Assembly: GCA_963921425.1 (NCBI GenBank)
Contig: OY992835.1
Location: forward strand, 9,920,001 to 9,984,000
Direction of reading: 5' to 3'
Source of the DNA: Dryas octopetala
Taxonomy: Eukaryota > Streptophyta > Magnoliopsida > Rosales > Rosaceae
Length of the DNA: 64,000 nt
Made by a program: the position numbers and the translations under genes. Every line of letters starts with the position of its first letter. Within the stretch, counting starts at the first letter, position 1. This document shows, in pieces, positions 51,501 to 61,400 of the stretch. The notes below the pieces were generated by a model that searched no databases, was not told the origin of the DNA, and worked only from the letters and a program-made list of their open reading frames with translations.

Positions 51501-52328
51501 ATAGAAAAAATATTAGAAATAAAAGAAACTACAAGTTTTAACACTGTGTATGTGTATCTATCTTTTGTAAACCATTTTTGCTGATTTCACAATTCCAAAC
51601 ATTTATAATCTCCTCAATATATATAACAAACAAATTCTTCAAATCAGGTTGCAAGCAATATACCAATATAGGAAACAATTCTATAATTTCTTTCCCTTTC
51701 AAACAATCTCTTTTCCATGTTTCTTTAAAATAGTTTAGCTGCTATATAAAATAATTTAATTATCAAATAACTAAATCTATGCCAAAATATATTGGATAAC
51801 ATCAAACACACAACATACCTTCTCCCAACTATCTACTTTAGATGAAACATTGCACAATTTTTTTTGTTAACTAACTGCTTTAATAATACTACTTACATTC
51901 ATTCATTTATCTTTCACTCTTATTTACTTTATCATTGGTTTCCAAAAATCAATTCTTAATCTATTATGCGAAAACAAACTATATACTCTGCCAAACAAAT
52001 TATTTTTAGCCCAACATTGTTTTCACAAAAAAGCATACACTCCACATTATTTTCACATCCACAATCCATTCAAACCATTCAATTCCTGTTCAAAAATATC
52101 ATAATATTACTGAAAAATTGAATTCACATTACTTTCGACTACCAACTGTTCTTAACTCCACACAATCACAGTTTCACTATTCATCTACACCTAACAAATA
52201 ACATATTCTAATTTTTCAGCAGAACAGAGGAGCATCCACCTGCAGGAGACAGCAAAGAGGATGAGCAACCACCCAATGTTGAACAAAAATCTCCTCAAAC
52301 TCATACATCAACCACTCCAGATCCATAA
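45520..52328 (+). CDS. RPA1-like single-stranded-DNA-binding protein of the Helitron
   Basis: This is a replication protein A large-subunit relative, a cargo gene typical of plant Helitrons, thought to coat displaced single strands during transposition. Ten exons: 45520-45663, 48792-49065, 49485-49584, 49667-49791, 49884-49965, 50058-50190, 50298-50455, 50558-51052, 51180-51305 and 52220-52328. All have GT-AG borders and every phase matches, giving 581 residues and a stop. An N-terminal OB fold (RVRICRLWRPR, FAGLHCVLVD, then KIEAGCVYEISHF) is followed by a second OB fold (RRNEIRVTLWSDAAKDF). The third contains the RPA zinc ribbon (WWYKACPICFKQL with LICPKH). The tail is Ser/Pro- and Lys-rich. 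The first intron is unusually long (3.1 kb). Confidence 0.85.
45664..48791 (+). other. 3.1-kb first intron of the Helitron RPA-like gene
   Basis: AT-rich and strikingly poor in G on the plus strand; several 60-base lines have 0-2 G against more than 10 C. No protein frame is recognised. The part at about 48087-48230 resembles 39088-39230 upstream of Rep. Confidence 0.6.
48210..48375. repeat. Minisatellite of TTACATATTATGAGTTATAT-like units
   Basis: At least four imperfect copies of a 20-24 bp unit (CATTACATATTATGAGTTATA) occur in the RPA intron, two of them adjacent with single-base differences. Confidence 0.7.
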
Positions 52329-52848
52329 AACAACTCTTCAACAGTGCATGTTGCTCTTTTTGTTATGTATCACATACAATTCTATAATCAAGTGTTGTAA
52401 TATTTTTTGCATGCTGTTTGCTTTATTAAGATATCAGCAATCTCTTAATCTCGCAACCAGCATAAAGAACATACTGTCAACCATCATTTTGTAACTTTAA
52501 ATGCATCAGCAACATTGATGCTACTATTTACAAATATATTTGTTAAATTTTATTAAGTTATTACAACTTCAAATTCCAGTTCTGCACATTTATCATATCT
52601 TCACACTTTCATACTTCCATGCATTTTTAAAAAAATTCACATGATAGAGTCTTTACACATTTTCTCATTACAAATACTTTGTTTATTTATTGCTTCAAAT
52701 AATTAATTTATGTTTATTGCTCTGTTTATATTGCACACGCATAATAACTTAATTACATTAAATATGAATTTAACAAACCTTAACAACATTTCCAATACTT
52801 TAAACTTAAATATTATAACGTTCGAACACATTTTAAAACTCTTTCAGA

Positions 52849-52878
52849 CCCGCAGCATCGCGCGGGCACGAACCCTAG
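52849..52878 (+). other. Helitron 3' terminus: hairpin plus CTAG
   Basis: CCCGC and GCGGG form a short stem around AGCATCGC. CACGAACC and the terminal CTAG follow, with T next in the host. This is the transposition terminator structure expected of a Helitron. Confidence 0.9.
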
Positions 52879-53193
52879 TCTTCTCTAGATCTGTAAATTG
52901 GTTTGATATAGTTTGAAATTGACTTGTTTTTTGCTCGTTGGAGTTCCCATAAAATAAATGAGTTAAGCTCAAACAAAATATTAGAGAAAAATCAGTTAAT
53001 TGCTAAGTATACCTAACTTGTAAAGCTTGTAAGTAACTCGTATATTTTTATGAGAGAGCTTGAGTTTAGTTCGAGCTTGGCTTGTTCATTAAAGCTTAGC
53101 CCATAAATATTAAACTTTTTAATTTTTTATTTAAGATATTAAAAATAAAATACATGTCATGACAAAAATAAATCTAACACCCATTAATCTACT
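52879..53193. other. Host sequence between Helitron and LTR element
   Basis: About 315 bp of AT-rich sequence rich in GAGCTTGAGTTT and GTTCGAGCTTGGC words, related in vocabulary to the repeat at 10217-10635. No gene is seen. Confidence 0.5.
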
Positions 53194-54256
53194 TGTTGAT
53201 GCAAATTCTCGTAAGGTAGATGCAACAACTTAGATAAGATGATCTGGCTGATCAGGTGCTTCGCTGGATGATGAAGTGGATGCTGGTTGGGATCTTCCTG
53301 CAGACAAAAACAAGATCAAAGGAGATGGACCGGTGTGGTACCAGCCAAACACACTCCGATGATGAAATCAGTGGTGATGTTTGATGGTGGGTGAGGAAGA
53401 ACAAAGGAAGAACTTGGGAGAATGGGAAGAACAAGGCAAATGTTCTGGGTTATTCTCAGCAAGTTGGGTAGGCTCTTTTGTGGATGGGAATGCAAGTGTT
53501 TTTCGTGTATATCGGTAGCTTACTAGCCGCCTCATTTTGCACATATGACTTGGTATATATAAGCAAAGGAAACCTTAATGAGTAAGATACCTGCATGTGA
53601 ATGAATGGTTGCCAGAGACCCACGCACCTGGTCAGACCTAGTTGCATGCTCAGCTGCTTGCTTCCTCAGCATTCAATGCTGCATTGAATGCTCCATTAAA
53701 TGCAAGGTTGGAAGGTTCAGGTAGACTGCTCCAACATTCATGAATGCAGGCCTGATATTCTATCTGTCAGAAGAATGTGTCAGGTGCATTTAAGTGTGGC
53801 GGTTCATCCTGGCGTGATCTTCCTGGGAATGGCGGCGGAGAGCCGAGCCGAGCCGATACGAACACATGTTCCCATGCGAAGACACGAAGTCCATATGTGG
53901 TCGGATCGGACATGGGATTCCAGGCCGAGCCGGTCCATAGATTGGAGTCTTTCCGAGCCCTAACTGGTCGACGCCAGAACTCGGAAGGAAGCCATCTCTT
54001 GTGCCGAGCCGAGCCGAGCCGGGATGATCGTGGGAAGATGGACACTCGATCCCATGGAAGATCATCGGTTCGGCTCGGACCGAACAAGGAGGGGCGGTGT
54101 GGAGATCCGGTCTGAGCTGGTAGAGGAAGTGCTGATCAGTGATGACGTGGAAGTCAAAGTTTGACCACTGAGAATCAACTCCGAGGTGGATGTTTGACCA
54201 GCCACGTGTCGAGCTGTGACTGGCTGTTCGGATCGATGTGGATTTTCCCACAAACA
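53194..54256 (-). repeat. 3' LTR of the gypsy element
   Basis: The plus-strand limits are TGTTGATGCAAATTCTCG at 53194 and CCCACAAACA ending at 54256, i.e. TGTT...AACA short inverted termini. A polypurine tract adjoins the inner side. Length is 1063 bp. The candidate left target duplication is CTACT (53189-53193) and cannot be checked without the other end. The LTR is dotted with GCCGAGCCGAGCC words. No coding frame in it is credible. Confidence 0.78.
53554..53562 (-). promoter_or_regulatory. Candidate LTR TATA box
   Basis: TTATATATACC on the minus strand lies about 700 bp into the LTR from its U3 end. This would place the transcription start near 53525 and divide U3 from R/U5. The opposite strand reads nearly the same. 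Confidence 0.5.
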
Positions 54257-54273
54257 GGAGTCCCCCAACTTCC
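54257..54273 (-). other. Polypurine tract adjacent to the 3' LTR
   Basis: On the minus strand GGAAGTTGGGGGACTCC directly precedes the LTR start TGTTTGTGGG. The G5-centred tract at this position is the expected plus-strand primer site of an LTR element. Confidence 0.65.
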
Positions 54274-54563
54274 GATCCGAGCGGGCAGTCGTGGATTGGA
54301 AGTTGAAGTGTAAGGGCTACCCCAAAGATAGCAGGTTGCTTGATCCGAGCCGAACCCTACGAGCCCATATTCCCGAAGATCCGAACACAAGACGACTTGT
54401 GATTGGCCAAAATATCTCAGGGACATGTGAAGGGACGTTTGGTTTTCTGCATGGGGGAACGTAAGGGTCACCTCGTTATGGGTATTTTTGAATGCTTGAC
54501 AGGTGTCAAGATGTGGCATGCGAAGCGCCAGAAATGAAGGGCTGAGATTTGATTTGCATGGGG

Positions 54564-54571
54564 TATAAAAG
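54564..54571 (+). promoter_or_regulatory. TATA box of the antisense gene
   Basis: TATAAAAG in the context GGGGTATAAAAGGCCCC, followed by a CT-rich initiator-like run. It lies inside the element between LTR and antisense frame and faces the antisense gene. A possible leader donor, CCA/GTAAGTG, lies near 54775. Confidence 0.65.
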
Positions 54572-54905
54572 GCCCCTCTCTCTCTCTTCCTGTTCACTTT
54601 CCAGCTTTTCCAGAAATCTCCACTCTCTCTCTCTGCGAATCCTCTCCTCCACCGCGAGTCCTCTTCTATCTCCGTCGTCAGTGCAGCAGTCCGGCCGCAG
54701 TTCCGACCGAGCGTGGCCGTAGGCGAGGTTGGTCTGAGTGTGTGAGGGGTGGAGACTTTGGGCGGAGGAAAACCAGTAAGTGATTCTCCTCACTTTTGAG
54801 TTTTTGTATTTTCGGGTTTGTGGGTGTGTGTGTTCTTGGTGTTCTTGAGAGAGACTGCCTTTTGATCCAAAAAGCAAGAGAGAGAAAAGTGAGAAAGTGT
54901 TTGTA

Positions 54906-56593
54906 ATGTCTGAGACTGACTCGAGTGGCCGGCTCGGCTCGGGAGAAGCCTTTGAAGGAGACAGTGAGGCCGAGATGAGCCGAAGTCCATCGGTGGGTGA
55001 GGCCGAGCCGAGCCGAGGCCCACCTGCGGGTGAGGCGAGTTGGGACGGGTTGTCCGAAGAATTGGACGAGGCCGGCTCGGCACTGAATCGCAATCCAGGC
55101 GGAGAGCGCCGAGCCCGAGGGGACCAAGAAAATCCCGAGATACTGAGTTCCGACTGGGAACAAGGAACGGCCGAAGGGGGCGACGAAGAGCCTCTCGACG
55201 TCGAGCCGATCGCCACCATCCCGAGCAGACTCACCTCAGGCTCGGATGAAAGGGACAGGGGTCACGAGGCGTCGACCTCGGCTCAGGGGGTGACGGGGAG
55301 TCCGATCGACCCGGACTTCTACGAAGAATTGGCGTGGAAGGCCGATCAAATCCCCAATGAGATGACAGAGTATCATCTCAGGGATTTGAGGGATAGGTAC
55401 TCAGTCCCCGACTCCGTGCTGATGAGGTTGCCGAACGAGGGGGAGAAGCCGAGCCGACCCCCAATTGGATGGGTGACAATGTACCCCGAGATGTTTGAAA
55501 ATGGGGTCCGGCTTCCCCTGCATCCCTTCCTGCAGGACTGGCTCGCGACGATCGGCGCGGCGCCGCACCAGCTGAACCCGAACGTATACAGGATCATCCT
55601 GTCCATGCACATCTTGTGGCACAAAGTGCACAAGTGTGTGCCACACAAGGATATCCTGTTCTGCAATTACGCGCTGAGGTCGAAGCAGAGCGAGCTCGGA
55701 TTTTATAACCTCCAGGCGTACTCGGGATCACTCTTCGGTGGGAATCCCTCCTCCCAGAAGACATGGAAGAAAAGATACTTCTTTGTCTCTGGGGATTGGG
55801 AGTTCGCCGATCCGAACAGAATCACCTCGGCTCGGGTCCCCAGAGCTTTTAGAATTCCAGGTGGGCATTGGGAGTTTGGGGCCGGTCCGAGGACAATTTG
55901 TATATGTCTTGTAATAATTGTATTTTTCCTAACTCTTTTTGGTTTCGTCTTTGCAGTCAGCTGGGGCAAGTACAAGCTCCGAGGCGAGCTCAAGGATCAG
56001 ATCGCCGAGATCAGGGACTCACCAGCAGAGTACCTGTCAACCAAGTTTCTGCTCGGGGAAACCCAGATCAGACTGAGCGGGATCTCCTGGTTTGTGCCCA
56101 GGTGGAATCCTAGAGCCGAAAGGGGAATGGCGCCCACCGAACTGGAAACTCGCCTTAGGAGGAGGGCGGCTCGGAGCGTCCAGAAGAAAGCGGCGGGGCG
56201 GCCCCCTACCGAGCCGGTCCAGGCTCCTGCCCCAGCGGCAGCTCAGCCTAGATCTCCTGCGCCGAGACCGGTTCGGCAAGCGGAGAAGAGGAAGGCTCCC
56301 CAGGCCGAGGCCCCGGTGGAGAAGAGGGCTCGGGCCGAGCCCGGCGGTTCTGGTGCCGGAGCGTCTGGTTCGGCGCCCCTCAAGGCGGTGGAGGTAGACC
56401 CCGGCCTCGAGCCGTTCGTCACGGGCCTTAAGCGCGTGATGACCGCGAGGGTGCAGGAGGGGCTGTGGGCCGATCATGGCGAGCCGGGCTTCAGCCACCA
56501 GGCTCTGATCGCATCCCGCCAGGCCATGTTGGTAAGTCTCTTTTACTTCGGATTTCGTCTATTCGCTCGGCTCGGATTAGTAATGAATTTGTT

Positions 56594-56635
<42 letters not shown>

Positions 56636-57321
56636 AGCTCGCCATGAGGCAGTTCGAAGCTGCCAAGGCCGCCGTCGATGCCGAGGCGAAACTGGAGAGG
56701 TTTCGGGCACGAATCCTGGAGCTAAAAGAGAAGCTAGCCGAGGCCGAGCGGACGGTCAATGCCGAGCGTGAACGGTCGGAGGGTCTGCGGTCCAGGCTGG
56801 CCGGGAAGGAGGAGGAGGTCGCTCGGCTCGGCAAGGAGCTTGCCTCTTCAGAGCAAAAGGTGGCCGACCTGGGGCAACTTGCTGACCAGCTCCAGCGGGA
56901 TGTTGATGAGGCTGAACGAAGGGCGGCCGAGTCTCGGCGTCGAGCTGGGCTTCCAAGCGCCCAGGCACTGGCTGATGCCCACTTTGATGGGTATCAGGAG
57001 CTCTTGGAGGCGATCAAAGCGAAGAGGCCGGACTGGGATGTCTCATTCCTCGGCGAGTCCGATGACGAGGGGGAAGATACCCAGGGGAGTCATCAGGATG
57101 AGCTTCCTCCTCTCGATCGCCAAGTCCCCGCAGAAGCCGAGCCGACTCCGGAAGACCCTCCACTGCCTGCGTACGAGCCGACCCCGATCCCCCCGGTCCC
57201 CGAATCCGATCCCAACGCTGAGATGCAGATCGGCGGGGTTGAGGTGGTGCAGCTCGGCGAGGAGACGCCCGAGGAGTCAACTGAGCCGATCCAGGAAGGC
57301 CCTGCCGAGCGATCTGCATGA
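54906..57321 (+). CDS. Antisense retrotransposon gene: Transposase_28-like ('putative gypsy type transposon') protein
   Basis: It runs opposite to gag-pol. Exons 54906-55860, 55957-56531 and 56638-57321 (GT-AG) join in frame to 737 residues. Residues 1-115 are acidic, Gly/Ser-rich and disordered. Residues about 120-318 form the conserved region, with PPIGWVTMYPEMFENGVRLP, LHPFLQDWLATIG, LNPNVYRIILSM and SSQKTWKKRYFFVSGDWEF. It matches the plant family annotated as putative gypsy type transposon, whose function is unknown. A basic Ala/Pro segment with nuclear-signal-like RRR and KRK clusters follows. A long coiled coil comes next (FEAAKAAVDAEAKLERF to DEAERRAAESRRR), and the tail is acidic and Pro-rich. 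Intron 1 (96 bp) has no in-frame stop. The start is chosen at the first ATG (54906). It has its own TATA box. Confidence 0.8.
56595..56633 (+). repeat. T39 homopolymer in the antisense gene's second intron
   Basis: An uninterrupted run of 39 T ends 4 bases before the exon 3 start (GCAG). It doubles as the polypyrimidine tract of the acceptor. The true length is uncertain, as for any long homopolymer. Confidence 0.9.
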
Positions 57322-57880
57322 TGGCTTATTTTGCTTAATTGTAATGTTTATGTTTTTTATATTTCTCCCCGAGCCGAGGTGTGGCTCGGGTTTGACTAAT
57401 TTTGGAACAGATTATATTTTGGATTTATCTCGTTTAATTTTATCAGTATTTTCTTTTTATGATACAAGTTGTTGTCAGTTCGGCTCGGAAATTAAGCTAA
57501 AGACAAAACTAATAACACATGGACAAGAAAATGATAAAAATGAAAAACATAATAAAAACCAAGGCATTTGGAGATCGGCTCGGCATGCCGATCGCGATGA
57601 AAATGAATGGTAATGATAAATTAGAACTTGTCTTCGGATCAGCTTGATAAGCATAACCAAGATAAGTAAAAATTTAAAGACCCTAGTCGTCTCGGATGGG
57701 TTCGGCATACCCATTGAGATATTTAGGAATGCAGTTTTTTGAGAAAAATATTCAAACCTACTTTCAGATCGGCTCGGTATGCACGATGAAAGTTTTGGTT
57801 GGAGTGTATATTTTTCTTTTAGAAATATCCTGTTGAACGTTAGGACTGTAGGAAGTCACTTCGGCTCAGACAGGGATTTT
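57322..57880. other. 3' UTR of the antisense gene and spacer
   Basis: AT-rich sequence broken by repeated CGGCTCGGCATG and CGGCTCGG words (57479, 57575, 57696, 57771). No frame of interest is seen. It probably holds the polyadenylation region of the antisense transcript. Confidence 0.5.
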
Positions 57881-58306
57881 TATAGACCTGATAAGTCTGT
57901 ACCATGCCGAGCATTGGGCCGAAAGTGGCGCGCTAGCTCGGCACGGGAGTTTATAGACCTGATGAGTCTGTAATATACCGAGCATCGGGCCGGAAATGGC
58001 GCGCCCGCTCGACATATGAGTTTATAGACCTGATGAGTCTGTAATATGCCGAGCATCGGGCCGGAAATGGCGCGCCCGCTCGACACATGAGTTTATAGAC
58101 CTGATGAGTCTGTAATATGCCGAGCATCGGGCCGGAAATGGCGCGCCCGCTCGACACATGAGTTTATAGACCTGATGAGTCTGTAATATGCCGAGCATCG
58201 GGCCGGAAATGGCGCGCCCGCTCGACACATGAGTTTATAGACCTGATGAGTCTGTAATGCACCGAGCGTCGGGCCGAAAATGGCACTTCGGCTCGGCACA
58301 TGGGTT
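57881..58306. repeat. 71-bp tandem array, six copies
   Basis: Units begin at TATAGACCTGAT (57881, 57952, 58023, 58094, 58165, 58236), each exactly 71 bp apart. They contain GAGTCTGTAATATGCCGAGC and GGGCCGGAAATGGCGCGCCC. The middle four are nearly identical and the outer two more diverged, the usual sign of unequal exchange. Identical short open frames on the minus strand are a by-product of the repeat. Confidence 0.95.
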
Positions 58307-58481
58307 TACTATTTTTTTCGAAGGAAACACTTAGATCTTTCCTCTTTGTTAGAAGTGTATAGGAGTGGAGTCCCCAGTGTTTGCTTCGAAAAATAAGTAG
58401 AAAAATGAGTAGAAATGTGTTCATCCTTTCATTGATTGGAATGGGTGTTAGGTCGGACAGTCCCCGATCCTAACTACATTT
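58307..58481 (-). other. Spacer between pol stop and tandem array
   Basis: A short AT-rich stretch without features other than GTCGGACAGTCCCCGATCC near 58452. It is the start of the element's 3' untranslated region on the minus strand. Confidence 0.5.
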
Positions 58482-61400
58482 TTACTGGTAATAAGTCTTC
58501 AAGTGTTCAGCGTTCCAGCTATGCTTGAGAGGCTTACCAGCCAGAGTGGCCAAGTTGTAAGTGCCGGGCTTGACTATGCCCGTGATTCTGTATGGTCCGG
58601 TCCAGTTCGGATCGAATGAGCTCTCTTTGATGGCAAGGGGATTCTTTTTCATGACGAGATTGCCCAATCCGAAGCTTCTGGGTCTGACCCTTTGATTGTA
58701 GTACTTGGCTACCCTCTGTTGGTAGGCGGCTCGGCAGAGATTGGCGCCGGTTCGCCTCTCCTCGATCATGTCCAGGCCGAGCCGAAGTCCGGCGTCATTG
58801 GTCTCGGGATTGTACGTGCCGGTCCGGAATGAAGGAGTCCCCATTTCGACCGGGACAACAGCGTCAGTTCCGAACGCCAATGCATAGGGTGTTTCCTTCG
58901 TGGAGTTGCGATAGGAAGTTCGGTAGGACCAAAGTACTTCTGGCAGGAGTTCAGGCCAATTTCCCTTAGCATTATCTAGTTTAGTCTTGAGGGTTTTCTT
59001 GATGATCTTGTTGATAGCCTCGACCTGTCCGTTCGACTGCGGATGGTAAGGCGCGGTGAAGCGCAAGTTGATGTTCAGACGTGAACAAAAACTCCTGAAT
59101 TTCTTGCAGTCGAACTGCTTGCCATTGTCCGCAATGATGGTGTGCGGCATGCCGAACCGGCAAATGATGTTCTTCCAGACGAAGGTCTCCATCCGTTCGG
59201 CTGTGGTTGTGGCTAGGGGCTCGGCCTCGGCCCATTTGGTGAAGTAGTCGACTGCTACCACTGCCATGGTGACTTGCCCTTTTGCCTTCGGCATAGGGCC
59301 GATCAGATCGAGTCCCCACTGCGCGAACGGCCAGGGGCTGGATATGGAGGTCAGCAACTGGGGAGGTTGATGGGGAACCGCGGCAAATTGCTGGCATTTG
59401 ATACAAGCGCGAGACAGATGATCTGCGTCCTTGTTCAGTGTTGGCCAGAAGTAACCCTGTCTGATCGTCTTGTAGGCGAGGGCTCTTCCTCCAGAGTGGT
59501 TTCCGCATATCCCCTCGTGGATTTCTCTCAGCACATCCTGACCTTCTTGGGGAGTGACACACCGCAAGTAAGGCAGGGAGAAACTCCTCTTGTAGAGCTG
59601 ACCATCGATCATGCTGAACCGAGCCGACCTCGTTTTGATGAGACGTGCTTTATCCCTCTCCGGGGGAAGGATCCCGGAGACCAAGTAGCTGATGATCGGC
59701 GTCATCCAGTTCGGCTCGGCCTCGGTCTGCATAATTGCGGCCTCGGTTTCGGCGGTGCTAGGTCTGTCCAGGATTTCGACTGGAACATGCCTGGCGGATC
59801 CGGTGTCTGTGGCCGAAGCCAGGCGTGCCAAGGCGTCGGCCCTGCAGTTTTCTGCCCTCGGGATTTGGGATATTTTGTATTCGTGGAAGTTCCCAAGTAG
59901 CAGACGAGTCTTCTCGAGGTAAGCAGTCATGCTGGGCTCTCGAGTCTCATACTCTCCCAGAATCTGATTGACGATTAGCTGAGAGTCGCTGAAGATGTTT
60001 AGTTTGGTCGCGCCGAGCTCCTTTGCCAATCTGAGCCCGGCGATGAGTGCCTCATACTCTGCTTCATTGTTTGATGCTTGAAAACTGAAGCGAAGAGCAT
60101 ACTCCATCACAACTTGTTCTGGGGAGATCAGAACAAGCCCGGCTCCGCTTCCCATGGCGTTGGAAGATCCGTCCACATAGAGGGTCCAGGTGAGGAGATC
60201 AACCTGGCCGCGTTCGCCGATTGTGTTCGGATCGGCTGCTGTTGTCATAGCGTCGGTGCGTGGTGGATCCTCCGTCGAGGTGGTCGACTCACAGATGAAG
60301 TCCGACATGGCCTGACCTTTGATGGCCGTCCTGGGACGGTAGATGATGTCAAACTCGCCGAGCTCGATTGACCATTTGATGAGCCGACCCGAAGTCTCTG
60401 GTTTTGCCAGGATTTGTCTGAGCGGCTGGTCCGTCAAGATAACGATGGAATGAGCCTGGAAGTAGGGCCTTAATTTCCGAGCCGAGCTAACCAGGGCGAG
60501 AGCCATCTTCTCGAATTTTGGATACCTGGTCTCGGCATCGGCGAGGGCTCGGCTCGTATAGAAGACGGGGTGTTGTACACCGCCGACCTCTCTCACCAGA
60601 ACCGAGCTGAGAGCCGAGTCAGAGACAGAGAGGTAGAGGAAAAGTTCTTCACCTTCCTCTGGTTTGGATAAGATGGGAGTTTCCCCCATGTGCCTTTTCA
60701 GATCTTGAAAGGCCTGCTCGCATTGGGGGGTCCATTCTATGCTCTTCCCTGCTCCCCTTAAGGCTTTGAAGAAAGGGAGGCACCGGTCAGTAGATTTTGA
60801 GATGAACCGGTTCAGGGCGGCAACTCTTCCAGTCAGACTCTGGATTTCCTTGCGTGTCCTTGGGGACTTCATGTTGATCAAAGCCTGGATCTTCTCCGGA
60901 TTGGCTTCAATCCCCCGTTGGCTGACCAGGTAGCCCAGGAACTTTCCTGACCGAACCCCAAAGACACATTTGGCTGGGTTCAGCCGCATCTGATACTCCT
61001 TCAGGACTCCGAACATGTCTGAGAGGTCCTTGACGTGATCGTCCGCCTTGATGCTCTTGACCAGCATGTCATCCACGTAAACCTCTACGGATTTGCCGAT
61101 GGAAGATCTGAACATGTGGTTGACCAGCCTTTGATAGGTGGCTCCGGCGTTTTTGAGGCCGAAGGGCATGACCTTGTAGCAGTACATGCCGCGATCAGTT
61201 ATGAAAGATGTGCCTTCCTGGTCGGACTTGTGCATCAGGATCTGGTTGTATCCAGAGTAGGCGTCCATGAAACTGAGGAGCTGATGTCCTGCTGTTGCAT
61301 CGACGAGCTGATCTATTCTGGGCAAGGGAAAACTATCCTTGGGACAAGCCCTGTTCAGATCGGTGAAGTCCACGCACATCCTCCACTTCCCGTTGTTCTT

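Larger units (their letters stand above)
34774..52878 (+). mobile_element. Helitron carrying Rep-helicase and RPA1-like genes, about 18.1 kb
   Basis: The 3' end is classic. A GC stem (CCCGC at 52849-52853 with GCGGG at 52862-52866) stands 8 bases before a terminal CTAG (52875-52878), followed by host T. The 5' end is placed at TCTATATATACTAAACGCGC, in the 5'-TC style of Helitrons. The base before it is T rather than the canonical A, so this border is less sure. Inside, in the same orientation, are an intact Rep-Hel gene and an intact RPA1-like gene, the gene set of autonomous plant Helitrons. The length and non-coding load are large. Confidence 0.87.

Noticed and set aside
53777..54597. Overlapping open frames inside the LTR
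   Set aside because: They arise from GCCGAGCC-type repeats, resemble no family, and lie within an LTR bounded by TG...CA and a polypurine tract.
54897..54905. Earlier start for the antisense gene at a GTG codon
   Set aside because: GTG is not a normal eukaryotic start. The ATG at 54906 is 9 bases downstream.
57881..58306. CRISPR-like array
   Set aside because: Units are contiguous 71-bp tandem repeats without unique spacers, in a plant retrotransposon.
57880..58424. Series of near-identical 68-residue frames on the minus strand
   Set aside because: They repeat every 71 bp and simply read the tandem array in shifting frames.
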